Origin: Spirochaetes bacterium GWB1_27_13
Lineage (GTDB): Bacteria; Spirochaetota; GWE2-31-10; MWDO01
Assembly (NCBI GenBank): GCA_001829125.1
Contig: MIAN01000172.1
Span: forward strand, 6,634 to 40,679
Length of the DNA stretch: 34,046 nucleotides
Direction: 5' to 3'
Below, one piece after another: positions 9,590 to 18,994 of this stretch. The notes beneath the pieces are model-generated. The model was not told the origin of the DNA. It saw nothing but the letters and a program-made list of their open reading frames with translations, and searched no databases. The position numbers and the translations under genes were made by a program. Positions within the stretch are counted from its first letter, which is position 1; each line of letters begins with the position of its first letter.

Positions 9590-10033
9590 ATGAATATGAA
9601 AAAAGAAGTTGTAATATTTCTTGCAGAAGATGATGATGGACATTCTCTTTTAATAAAAAAAAATCTAAAAAGAGCAGGTGTTTTAAATGAAATATTCTAT
9701 TTTAGAGATGGAGAAGAAATTTTAAACTATATAAAAAATAATAGAGAAAAATTAGTAAACTCTAATTTCTCCTATCTTTTTTTAATTGATATTCGTATGC
9801 CAAAAGTCGATGGGGTAGAGGTTTTAAGACAATTAAAAAAAGACAAGGATTTTCATAAAATGCCAGTAATAATGATTACAACAACTGATGATCCAAAAGA
9901 GATTGCCTTATGCCATGAAATAGGTTGCAATAACTATATAACAAAACCAGTTGATTACGATAAATTTGCAAATGCAATTCAACAACTTGGTTTATTTCTA
10001 CTTATAACAGAAATACCAGAGATGATTATATAG
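9590..10033 (+). CDS. single-domain response regulator (Rcp1-like CheY)
   Basis: LAEDDDGHSLLIKKNLKRAG, FLIDIRMPKVDGVEVL, ITTTDDP, YITKPVD; SD ggagg. Confidence 0.93.
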   Translation: MNMKKEVVIFLAEDDDGHSLLIKKNLKRAGVLNEIFYFRDGEEILNYIKNNREKLVNSNFSYLFLIDIRMPKVDGVEVLRQLKKDKDFHKMPVIMITTTDDPKEIALCHEIGCNNYITKPVDYDKFANAIQQLGLFLLITEIPEMII

Positions 10034-10042
10034 GATTTTTTT

Positions 10043-12040
10043 ATGATAGAGAATAATAATGTTGATATAGTAGATGAAAATAATATTTTTTCTCAATATA
10101 AAATATATGTAGTAGAAGATGATCTGGGACTAAGAAGAATAATTCAAATTAAATTAGAAAAAGAAAATTTTAAAGTAGAAACATTCGCACAAGGAAAAGA
10201 ATTTATTGGATTAATTGCAAATGAAGAAATAAAAGATAATCTTATACTTCTTGACTATAATCTTCCTGACACTAACGCAAAAGACCTTTTACAAAATCTA
10301 TTAAGTCAAAGGAAAAATTTAAATTTTATTATTATGACAGGTTATGGTGACGAAAAAATAGCAGTAGAAATGATGAAACTCGGAGTAAAAGATTATCTAG
10401 TCAAAGACATTAATTTTTTAGAATTACTACCTTCATCTGTAAAACAAATAGTTAAGCAAATAGAAATAGAAAAAAAACTCAAAGAAACTAAAAATAGCTT
10501 ATTGGAAAGCGAAGAAAAATATAGATTAATAACAGAAAATAGTAAATCTTTCATTTCTGAGACTGATATTAATGGAGTTATTCTTTATGTAAATAATTAT
10601 TATATAGAAGGACTTGGATACCTTCCAAAAGAAATTATTGGTAAACGAGCAGCAGAACTTTTACATCCAGATGACTTAGCAACAGCAATAAAAAGCTTTG
10701 ACAAAATGCTTAATAGTTCACAACCAAGAAGAGACGAATGGCGATTTAAACATAAAAACGGAACTTGGAAATGGCTTGACTGCACTGCTAATATGTTTAC
10801 AACAAAAAATGGTGAAAAAAGAATTGTTGTTATTGCTTATGATATAACGGATAAAAAAGAAAAAGAAGAAGACTTAAAAAACTCTAAAATAAATGCTGAA
10901 AATGCTAATGAAGCTAAAACTCAATTTTTGGCAAATATGAGTCACGAACTTAGGACTCCTATAAATGGCATACTTGGCATGGTAAATCTTTTATCAAAGA
11001 CTAAACTCGAGGAACAACAAATTAATTATCTTGATATGATAAAAAGTTCTGGGTCTTTACTCTTAAATATAGTAAATGATATTCTCGATATTTCTAAGAT
11101 TGAATCTGGAAAATTTGTACTAAAAGAAGAATCTTTTAATATAATAAATCTAATAAATAAAATTCATAATGAAATGGAAATTATATCGAATTCAAAAAAT
11201 CTAAAATTAAATACTATTATAGAAAATAATATAACTGAATGTATTTTTGGAGATGAAAAAGCATTAACTCAAATACTCATAAATTTACTAACAAATGCTA
11301 TTAAATTCACAGATATAGGTCAGATCGATATAAAATTAGAAGAAATATCAAAAGATAAAAATGAAATAAAATTTAGAATTTCAGTAAGTGATACAGGAAT
11401 TGGCATACAAACAGAAAAATTGAACGAAATTTTTGAACGATTTACTCAAATAGATAGTTCTACAACAAAAAAATATCAAGGAACAGGGCTTGGACTTTCA
11501 ATTGTCAAAAAACTTATAGAAATAATGAAAGGCAAAATAACAGTAGAAAGTTCTCTTGGTAAAGGAACAGTCTTTACTATGGAAATACCATTTAAAAATG
11601 TAAAAGAACACCCTCTACTATATGAAAAAGAAAAAACAAACGATGATATAAATAGCAAAATACAAAACAAAAATATTAATATACTTATTGCAGAAGATAA
11701 TGCTATAAATGCTTTATTTCTTAAAGAACTATTAGAACAAAGTGGTTTTAGTACAGATACTGCACAAAATGGAATAAAGGTACTCGAAAAATTGTCCAAA
11801 AAAAAATACAATCTTGTTTTTATGGATGTTCAAATGCCAGAGATGGACGGTTTTAAAACAACTGAGGTAATAAGAAAGCAAGAAAAAAATAACAAAGACC
11901 ATATTATAATTGTAGCATTAACGGCTTATTCTATGAAAGAAGATAAAGAAAAATGTATAAAAATTGGTATGGACGATTACATATCCAAACCAATCGAAGA
12001 AAGTGAAGTATTTGAAAAAATAGAAAAATATTTTTGTTAG
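10043..12040 (+). CDS. hybrid histidine kinase REC-PAS-HisKA-HATPase-REC
   Basis: N-terminal receiver (VVEDDLGLRR, LILLDYNLPD), PAS, MSHELRTPINGILGM, FGDEKALTQILINLLTNAIKFT, GTGLGLSIVKKL, C-terminal receiver (IAEDNAINALF, VFMDVQMPEMDGF). Confidence 0.95.
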   Translation: MIENNNVDIVDENNIFSQYKIYVVEDDLGLRRIIQIKLEKENFKVETFAQGKEFIGLIANEEIKDNLILLDYNLPDTNAKDLLQNLLSQRKNLNFIIMTGYGDEKIAVEMMKLGVKDYLVKDINFLELLPSSVKQIVKQIEIEKKLKETKNSLLESEEKYRLITENSKSFISETDINGVILYVNNYYIEGLGYLPKEIIGKRAAELLHPDDLATAIKSFDKMLNSSQPRRDEWRFKHKNGTWKWLDCTANMFTTKNGEKRIVVIAYDITDKKEKEEDLKNSKINAENANEAKTQFLANMSHELRTPINGILGMVNLLSKTKLEEQQINYLDMIKSSGSLLLNIVNDILDISKIESGKFVLKEESFNIINLINKIHNEMEIISNSKNLKLNTIIENNITECIFGDEKALTQILINLLTNAIKFTDIGQIDIKLEEISKDKNEIKFRISVSDTGIGIQTEKLNEIFERFTQIDSSTTKKYQGTGLGLSIVKKLIEIMKGKITVESSLGKGTVFTMEIPFKNVKEHPLLYEKEKTNDDINSKIQNKNINILIAEDNAINALFLKELLEQSGFSTDTAQNGIKVLEKLSKKKYNLVFMDVQMPEMDGFKTTEVIRKQEKNNKDHIIIVALTAYSMKEDKEKCIKIGMDDYISKPIEESEVFEKIEKYFC

Positions 12041-12117
12041 AAATACTCAATAAATTTATTGTAAAAAAAATGTATAACTTAAAGATAATATATATAAAAA
12101 TTGTTATACTTTAATTA

Positions 12118-12146
12118 TTGTAAATATAAAAATGCTGTAATATAAT
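12118..12146 (+). promoter_or_regulatory. putative promoter with palindrome overlapping the -10
   Basis: TTGTAA - 17 nt - TATAAT; CTGTA-atataa-TACAG (12135-12150) spans the -10. Confidence 0.5.
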
Positions 12147-12166
12147 ACAGTGTAAAACTAAATTTG

Positions 12167-12889
12167 ATGGATTTTGATATGCAATTTAGAAAAAAGATAT
12201 TAATTATTGATGATGACAAAAAACTTACAGAGATTATAGAAAAATATTTTTCTCAATACGAATTTGATGTTGAGGTAGCTAATGATGGAAATGGCATTGA
12301 TAACATTATAAAACAAAAAAAACCAGATGTTATTTTGCTCGATGTTATGCTCCCTGATAGAAACGGCTTTGACCTTTTAAGAGAAATACAAAAAGAACAT
12401 AGCATTCCTATTATTATGCTTACGGCAAAAGGTGATGAAGTTGATAAGGTTATTGGCTTAGAGCTTGGAGCAAGCGATTATGTAACAAAACCATTTTCCG
12501 TTAGAGAATTAATCGCAAGAATAAGAAGCGTTCTAAGAAGATCAAATTTAAATGCCTATGATCTAAAAGCAAAAAATGAACTCGTTTATGGTACGCTAAA
12601 AATAATTCCAGATAGGCGTTCAATAGAAATTGATGACAAAGAATTAGAACTTACAAAAACAGAGTTTGATTTATTATACTTACTTGCTTCAAATCCAAAT
12701 AAAACTTTTACAAGAGAAGATTTATTAAAAATAGTTTCTGATAGAGATTATGCTATCTTTGATAGATCAATTGACATGCACATAAGTCATTTAAGAAATA
12801 AATTAAAAATGCAAAACCCTCCTTACTGCACAATAAAAACAGTTTGGGGATCAGGATATAGATTTGAAATTAATGAAAAACCAATTTAA
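12167..12889 (+). CDS. OmpR/PhoB-family response regulator
   Basis: ILIIDDDKKL, VILLDVMLPDRNGFDLL, SDYVTKPF; C-terminal winged helix LTKTEFDLLYLLASNPNKTFTREDLL...RSIDMHISHLRNKL...VWGSGYRF. Exact start (12164 TTG, 12167 ATG or 12179 ATG) uncertain. Confidence 0.93.
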   Translation: MDFDMQFRKKILIIDDDKKLTEIIEKYFSQYEFDVEVANDGNGIDNIIKQKKPDVILLDVMLPDRNGFDLLREIQKEHSIPIIMLTAKGDEVDKVIGLELGASDYVTKPFSVRELIARIRSVLRRSNLNAYDLKAKNELVYGTLKIIPDRRSIEIDDKELELTKTEFDLLYLLASNPNKTFTREDLLKIVSDRDYAIFDRSIDMHISHLRNKLKMQNPPYCTIKTVWGSGYRFEINEKPI

Positions 12890-14258
12890 AATCTCTTTAA
12901 CAAAAAAGATTATTTTTTTCTATTTTATTTTAGTTATTCTTTCAGTTGCTTTTACTTCGATATTTTCTTATATCATTTTTCAAAGATTGATGGATAATCA
13001 AATTAATAACATTGATTTAAACACATCAGCAATAAAAATGAAATTAGAAAAACTTTATGAAAAAAAAACTAATCTTATCGAACTTCCAGATTTGAATGAA
13101 AAATTAAAAAATGATACTAAAGAAGAATCAAAAATGCTTCTTCAAACAATTGAACAAAACTTCCCTGGCTACACTCTAAAAATGCCAACAGTAGAAGGAA
13201 CTTTAGAATATAAAGAAAGCCCCAAACTACTTTATGATAATAGAGAAAAAAAATATTTTTTAGAAATAACAAGAGAAATAAAATTCGAACAAAATTTACC
13301 ATTCAAATCATTACAATTATCAATTAAATTAAATTATTATCAAATAATCTTAAGAAGCTTGATAATGGGGACTTTATTAGCAACACTATTTTTAATTCCT
13401 TTTATTATTTTATTTTCAAGAACAATTATTACTCCTATAATAAAAGTTTCAAAGGCATCAAATCAAATTGCCACAGGAGACTTAAATGTTCATATAGATT
13501 TTAAATCAAATGACGAAATAGGAGAACTTGCCAACTCTTTCAATTTTATGTCAAACGAATTGTCAAAAATAAAAAAAATTAGAGATGATTTACTTGCAAC
13601 AATTAGTCATGAACTTCGTTCTCCGCTTGGTAGAATAAAAGGTTACAACGAATTACTATTTGATTTAGAACTCGATAAAAATGAACAAGATAAATATTTT
13701 AAATCAATATTACAAGAGATTGATTTTCTTGACAATATGATTGCAGAAATAATTGAGATTTCGAGGTTAGAATTACAAAAAGAAAAATTCTTTAAAGAAA
13801 AAATGGATTTAGCCTTTTTGCTAGAAATAATTAACGAAGATTTAGAACTCGAAAAATCAATTTTAAAAATAGATTATGAATTCAAATATCATCAAAATTT
13901 ATTTTGCTATATTGATGTTGATAAAATAAGAAGAGTTTTTTTAAATGTATTCCAAAATTCTGTAAAAGCAAAAGCAACAAAAATCATAATGGAAGCAACA
14001 AAAATTGATGATGAAATTGAAATTAAAATAATTGACGATGGGGTAGGTATCCCAGAAGATCAACTCGAAGTCGTTTTTGAAAAATTTTATAGAGTGGATA
14101 AATCAAGAGATAGAAAGACAGGCGGTTTTGGTCTTGGGCTTGCAATTTGCAAAGGCATTATAAAAGAACATAACGGTAAAATATTTTTCGTTAAAAAAGA
14201 TAAAGGTGCTGAGTTACATATACTGTTGCCTGCTTTAGATATTAAAGATAATGTTTAG
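12873..14258 (+). CDS. HAMP-domain sensor histidine kinase
   Basis: Two TM segments, HAMP, ATISHELRSPLGRIKGYNELL, DDGVGIPEDQLEVVFEKFYRVDKSRDRKTGGFGLGLAICKGII; overlaps the 3' end of the OmpR-type gene. Confidence 0.93.
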   Translation: MKNQFKISLTKKIIFFYFILVILSVAFTSIFSYIIFQRLMDNQINNIDLNTSAIKMKLEKLYEKKTNLIELPDLNEKLKNDTKEESKMLLQTIEQNFPGYTLKMPTVEGTLEYKESPKLLYDNREKKYFLEITREIKFEQNLPFKSLQLSIKLNYYQIILRSLIMGTLLATLFLIPFIILFSRTIITPIIKVSKASNQIATGDLNVHIDFKSNDEIGELANSFNFMSNELSKIKKIRDDLLATISHELRSPLGRIKGYNELLFDLELDKNEQDKYFKSILQEIDFLDNMIAEIIEISRLELQKEKFFKEKMDLAFLLEIINEDLELEKSILKIDYEFKYHQNLFCYIDVDKIRRVFLNVFQNSVKAKATKIIMEATKIDDEIEIKIIDDGVGIPEDQLEVVFEKFYRVDKSRDRKTGGFGLGLAICKGIIKEHNGKIFFVKKDKGAELHILLPALDIKDNV

Positions 14259-14829
14259 AACTAATCGCTTTACCAAGTGTCAGACTATCAGAGTATTCAA
14301 GACTTCCACCCATAGGAATCCCAGTTGCAATTCTTGAGCGTTTTATATTAAATTTTGAAAGAATATTATTCAAATACAAAAAAGTAGCTTCACCTTCTAT
14401 TGTTGGATTTGTGGCAATTAATACTTCGCTAAAATTTCCTTTTTTTATCCGCTCAACAAGTTCGTTTATTTTAAGTTTATCAGGGTTTACACCATCCAAT
14501 GGATTTATACTACCCATTAAAATATGATATAAACCCTTATAGCAGCCAGTCTCTTCTATTGCAAGTAAGTCTTTTGGTTCTTCAACAACACAGAGCATCG
14601 ATTGATCCCGCGAATAATCCTCACATATAGAACAAACATCCTTCGTTGTAAAATTTCCACATATAGAACAAAAATTTATATTACTTATAACATCTTCTAT
14701 TATATGAGAAATTTCTAACGCAATATGTTTATTCTTCAAAAGAAAATAAGATAACCGTTGAGCACTTTTTTTACCTACACCGGGTAATTTTGTCAAAATA
14801 GTTATAATATCATTTATTTCATTCATCAA
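14242..14829 (-). CDS. recR: recombination protein RecR
   Basis: LTKLPGVGKKSAQRLSYFLL, CSICGNFTTKDVCSICEDYSRD zinc finger, VVEEPKDLLAIEETGCYKGLYHILMGSINPLDG Toprim. Confidence 0.97.
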   Translation of the reverse strand: MMNEINDIITILTKLPGVGKKSAQRLSYFLLKNKHIALEISHIIEDVISNINFCSICGNFTTKDVCSICEDYSRDQSMLCVVEEPKDLLAIEETGCYKGLYHILMGSINPLDGVNPDKLKINELVERIKKGNFSEVLIATNPTIEGEATFLYLNNILSKFNIKRSRIATGIPMGGSLEYSDSLTLGKAISSKHYL

Positions 14830-15128
14830 AAAAGTCCGGGTATCAAATTAGTTGAAAACTTTCTTTGTATCTCTTGTCTCATTTTTGCAACAGCATCATT
14901 TTGAGCTAATATAATTAAGTCTCTAAAAGTTGGAATATCATTTCTAATAAAATCATTATCTTCATATTCTATCGAAATAATTGTAAACTCCCCATTGATT
15001 GTAACTTTAACAAATCCACTACCAGCTTCGCCAGTAACAGTAATTTCTTTCAATCGTGAAACCATCTCATCACTTTTCTTTTTTAACTCTTCAATATTCA
15101 AATTTTTTAGTAAATCTAAAGGATTCAT
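14826..15128 (-). CDS. ybaB: YbaB/EbfC-family nucleoid-associated protein
   Basis: MNPLDLLKNLNIEELKKKSDEM...VTGEAGSGFVKVTINGEFTIISIEYED...LKNDAVAKM-type pattern; ATG 15128 with SD AAGGAGAAATAAAA; ATGA overlap with recR. Confidence 0.92.
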   Translation of the reverse strand: MNPLDLLKNLNIEELKKKSDEMVSRLKEITVTGEAGSGFVKVTINGEFTIISIEYEDNDFIRNDIPTFRDLIILAQNDAVAKMRQEIQRKFSTNLIPGLF

Positions 15129-15256
15129 TTTTATTTCTCCTTGAAATATCGTTGGAAAAAACATAATCAATAATAAAAATCTTTACGATTATTATTATAA
15201 CAAAAAATAGCATTGTTTTCAAGTATAGATTTATATTTTTGGGGGGAGGGAGGAAA

Positions 15257-18200
15257 TTATAAATCAATATATCTAACATTATTATAAAAAGTAGCCTCTT
15301 TCTTTTTTTGCCACTCTTCTATAATATCATCTTTAACGCCCCATTCTTTTAAAACTTTTGCTATTCTTACCAATTTTTCAAATATATAAGAAATATCATA
15401 GTTTATTAATTCTTCCAAATTTTTATAAGAATTTAAAATTAATTTGTATTCTTCAATAAAATTTTTAATCTCTGGATTATCTTTATGCCTTTCTAATATA
15501 TAACAAAAGTAATCTAAGCCAGCCTCCAATTTCGGTTCTTTTTTGAATATTATTTTATTTATTAGAAGTTTATAATCATTAATATATCTTTTATCAAAAT
15601 CATAAAAACCAAAATTTAACTCATCATAAGCCATAATTACTGTTTTTTCATTATCAGATAATAAACCATTTGTTATATTATCAAAACCAGTAATCTCTTT
15701 ATATATTCTTTTTAGTTCTTCATAAGTTGAAACATAATCGTTTCTTGATTGTAAAAATTCTCTTTCTTCATCTAAAAATCGAAGCATTTCTTGGATTAAA
15801 CTATAATTATGGAATTCAAAATCATCAAGATGGATTTTTTCTAATTTATTTATTTTTTTTATTATATCTAAGAGTTTATCATATATTTTATTAATTTCTT
15901 CATTACTCCATTCTAAACCATTTTGAAAATCTATTGATTTCTTTGTTATTTTATAAGGAAAAATATAGTATACTCCATAATGATAATAGATGCATCTTTT
16001 CGCTTCTTCAGATATATCAAAACCTGTATCCCACAAATCTTTTTCATTTAATAGATTTTCTTTTATTTTATTATGAATATTTTTGTCAGATTTTGAAAAA
16101 TATAGTAAGTAATAGAATATTTCTCTATAATTCTTAGAATTTAATAAATCATTTATTTTTAAATATATTTTTTCTTTTTGGTTTTCATCTAAATATTTAT
16201 AAAATAAATTTATTTTTTTAAAATATATATATGGATTATTTTCTAAATTATCTATAAGGTAATCCAATTTCTTATTTATATCATTTTCTATTAATCTTAT
16301 ATTTTTATTATTTAGAATGTGATTTATAAATTCTGTCTTGACCTCATCATTTTCTTTTAATTTGATAAAGTCCTCTATTAGATTTATTAATAATTCTTTC
16401 TCTTCTATATGTACTAATGATTTTTCTACAAAACTTATTAAATATTTTTTATTATAATTATTATCTTCTGTATATAATTGTACTTCATTATTTTTTATTA
16501 ATTTCCAAAACTCATTAAAGAAATTTTTCCATTCATTATAAGGTAGAGTATTAAATAATGAAGTAATTATTACTATAAAATCTTTTCTTAATTCTTTTTT
16601 TTCATTATAATAATACCAAAAGTTTTTTTCTACAATTTTAAATAAATCCAATAATTGTTTATTATCTTTTTGTATTTTAATTATTTCTTCCATAATTTTT
16701 TCAAATAAATCAAAATCACTAGAATATTGTTTGTAATATTGTAAAGTTAAAAATAAAGATAAATAAAAAAGGTCTTTCTCAAAGTATATATTTTTAAAAT
16801 TGGTAAACCATTCTTCTTCTTTAATATTAATAAGCATATTTGAATTAAAAGGAAAACCAGATTCAAAAGACAATTTAATTAATCTTATTGTATCCATTAA
16901 TCTTTTTGTTTCATCATTTAAACCTAAGTTATGGGAGAATGAAATCAAATGTCGTTTTTTTTCAGATGGTTTAATATCCTCTTTTTTTTCTTCTTTTTTT
17001 AGATTTCCAAACAAATCACTTATTTTTATAAGATTATATTGTCTTAAATGGTTTCTTTTATTAAAATAAATATCTTTCATATTCTCATCATATTTTCTAT
17101 GAAAAAAAGGAACAAATTCATAAAACCATAATTGTTCAGATATAGGTTTATTATCAATATTTTTCTCTAATTCTTCTAATAATTCTAAAGATTTTTTATA
17201 GTATATTGGTATTTTAGTGTAACTCATTAATCCAATTTTTTTTATAACCCAACTAAAATTTAAATCAATATTTTCTTCTGGTTTCCAGTTATCAATACAT
17301 TCTATAAGATTTTTATAGTCAAGATTTATTGCGTAAAATAACAATTTATAGTAAGTTAATTTGTGTTTTTCTTCATTATCGAGATTTTTAGTGTTTAATC
17401 TATCAAAATATAGGCTAAATTTATATTTTTCATTTAATATCAAATTATTATCAAGTAAAACAAATAAAAATGAATGATATTCCTTCTTTTCTTCATTATC
17501 CAACAAATTATAATCTATTGTATCAAATATTTCTGTTAATTTATTAATCTCTTTTTCATCTATTGATAAACAAATTGGTAATAAATTAAAATTTATCAAA
17601 AAAGAAATTAGCCCAAAATATTTTAATTTATATTGACTATCAACAAAATCATATTTTCTTGTCAAATTTGATAATGAATATTTGCAGTAATCTCTTACAT
17701 CACTTCTATAATTTAATCTATTATGATAATATAATTTTTTCAATCTTTCATAATCTTTAATAACATTATCAATAGCAAAAACTTGTTCTTTAGTTTTATT
17801 ATAAATTGATTTCATTAAATTTATAAATTCTTCTTTATTTTCTTCATATAGAAATAAAAATAAATTTTCAAAAGATATTTTTATCTTTTCAGAGTATTGT
17901 ATTTTAGAAGAAATGTTATTTGATGATTTGTTTAAGAAATTAAATATTTCATCCTCTAATAAACAAATTCTTTGTATCCCCATATTTTTATACCACAATC
18001 CCAACTCTTCTGAAATTGGTTTGTTATCTATATCAATAAGATATATTTTAGGCTCTTTATTTTCATTTTTAATTAATATATCTTGTACCCAATTGACCCA
18101 AGACGTAAAATTAGGGTCATTGCCAGAAAAACCAACTAGCATAAATTTTTCTTGTAGTAATGCGATTCTCATCAATTGAGTAAATGCCTCATGTTTTTTT

Positions 18201-18862
18201 GGATATTCTTCATAATCTTCTTTAGAGATAATATACTGAGTATATCTATCATTATCAAATCCATATTCTTCTTTTCTATCTTCTTTTCTAAGAGTTCCAT
18301 GAACTTTTATTATTCTATTTTTATTTCCAATTGAAAGATCAGAAGAATTTAATATAGCATCTTTTTCATATTTGTAATTTATTTCTTCATTTGCCTGTTC
18401 TAATAAGGTATCATAATTTGTCGTATAAACATTATTCCAGTTTAATAAAAGTAATTCTTTATGAATTTTTAATTCTTCTTCATTACATTTATCTATTTTC
18501 TGAAATTTATTTTCTATATAAATACTAATTGCTTCTTTTCTACCTTTTAGTTTTATATATTTGGATACTATTTCTAAATAACCTTCTCTTTGAATAATTT
18601 TCTTTACTGCATTTTCTTCAAATTTTTCCTTACTAATTTCTTCTTCATTATTTTGTTTATTTCTATAATTTAAATATCTAAAATATTTTTCTTCTATTTC
18701 ATCCTCATATAATTCTAAAACCATATCATACAAAAGTTCATCCCATGATGGAAATTCTTTTTTAGCATTTTTACTAAACCCAGCACCAATCATTACAGAC
18801 ATTTTCCCAGATATAAGTTCTTTCTTTAAATTTTCAAGTATTTCTATTTTTTCAGAGGACAT
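15257..18862 (-). CDS. SIR2-domain protein with ~880-aa helical C-terminal region (defence-associated sirtuin-like)
   Basis: SVMIGAGFSKNAKKEFPSWDELL, NVYTTNYDTLLEQA, IIKVHGTL, FMLVGFSGNDPNFTSWVNWV are NAD-binding/catalytic motifs of the bacterial SIR2-like family; SD AAAAGGAGAAATAA before ATG. Confidence 0.88.
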   Translation of the reverse strand: MSSEKIEILENLKKELISGKMSVMIGAGFSKNAKKEFPSWDELLYDMVLELYEDEIEEKYFRYLNYRNKQNNEEEISKEKFEENAVKKIIQREGYLEIVSKYIKLKGRKEAISIYIENKFQKIDKCNEEELKIHKELLLLNWNNVYTTNYDTLLEQANEEINYKYEKDAILNSSDLSIGNKNRIIKVHGTLRKEDRKEEYGFDNDRYTQYIISKEDYEEYPKKHEAFTQLMRIALLQEKFMLVGFSGNDPNFTSWVNWVQDILIKNENKEPKIYLIDIDNKPISEELGLWYKNMGIQRICLLEDEIFNFLNKSSNNISSKIQYSEKIKISFENLFLFLYEENKEEFINLMKSIYNKTKEQVFAIDNVIKDYERLKKLYYHNRLNYRSDVRDYCKYSLSNLTRKYDFVDSQYKLKYFGLISFLINFNLLPICLSIDEKEINKLTEIFDTIDYNLLDNEEKKEYHSFLFVLLDNNLILNEKYKFSLYFDRLNTKNLDNEEKHKLTYYKLLFYAINLDYKNLIECIDNWKPEENIDLNFSWVIKKIGLMSYTKIPIYYKKSLELLEELEKNIDNKPISEQLWFYEFVPFFHRKYDENMKDIYFNKRNHLRQYNLIKISDLFGNLKKEEKKEDIKPSEKKRHLISFSHNLGLNDETKRLMDTIRLIKLSFESGFPFNSNMLINIKEEEWFTNFKNIYFEKDLFYLSLFLTLQYYKQYSSDFDLFEKIMEEIIKIQKDNKQLLDLFKIVEKNFWYYYNEKKELRKDFIVIITSLFNTLPYNEWKNFFNEFWKLIKNNEVQLYTEDNNYNKKYLISFVEKSLVHIEEKELLINLIEDFIKLKENDEVKTEFINHILNNKNIRLIENDINKKLDYLIDNLENNPYIYFKKINLFYKYLDENQKEKIYLKINDLLNSKNYREIFYYLLYFSKSDKNIHNKIKENLLNEKDLWDTGFDISEEAKRCIYYHYGVYYIFPYKITKKSIDFQNGLEWSNEEINKIYDKLLDIIKKINKLEKIHLDDFEFHNYSLIQEMLRFLDEEREFLQSRNDYVSTYEELKRIYKEITGFDNITNGLLSDNEKTVIMAYDELNFGFYDFDKRYINDYKLLINKIIFKKEPKLEAGLDYFCYILERHKDNPEIKNFIEEYKLILNSYKNLEELINYDISYIFEKLVRIAKVLKEWGVKDDIIEEWQKKKEATFYNNVRYIDL

Positions 18863-18994
18863 TTATTTCTCCTTTTAATATAAAGAAAACAATGATTATA
18901 TTTTAATACAAAAAATAAATAAATTCAAATTTGATTTATATTTTCCAGAAGGGCAGGGGTTTACATTTTTTTTAAACAAATAATAAAACAATAA

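Noticed and set aside
11476-11811. 111-aa antisense ORF inside the hybrid kinase
   Set aside because: Antisense of conserved ATPase and receiver sequence.
15091-15279. 62-aa ORF between SIR2 and ybaB
   Set aside because: Overlaps the ybaB start and the SIR2 end in another frame; low-complexity translation without an SD.
15257-18862. Thoeris or other multi-gene SIR2 system
   Set aside because: No TIR, Argonaute or HerA-like partner gene is adjacent; neighbours are ybaB/recR and dnaX.
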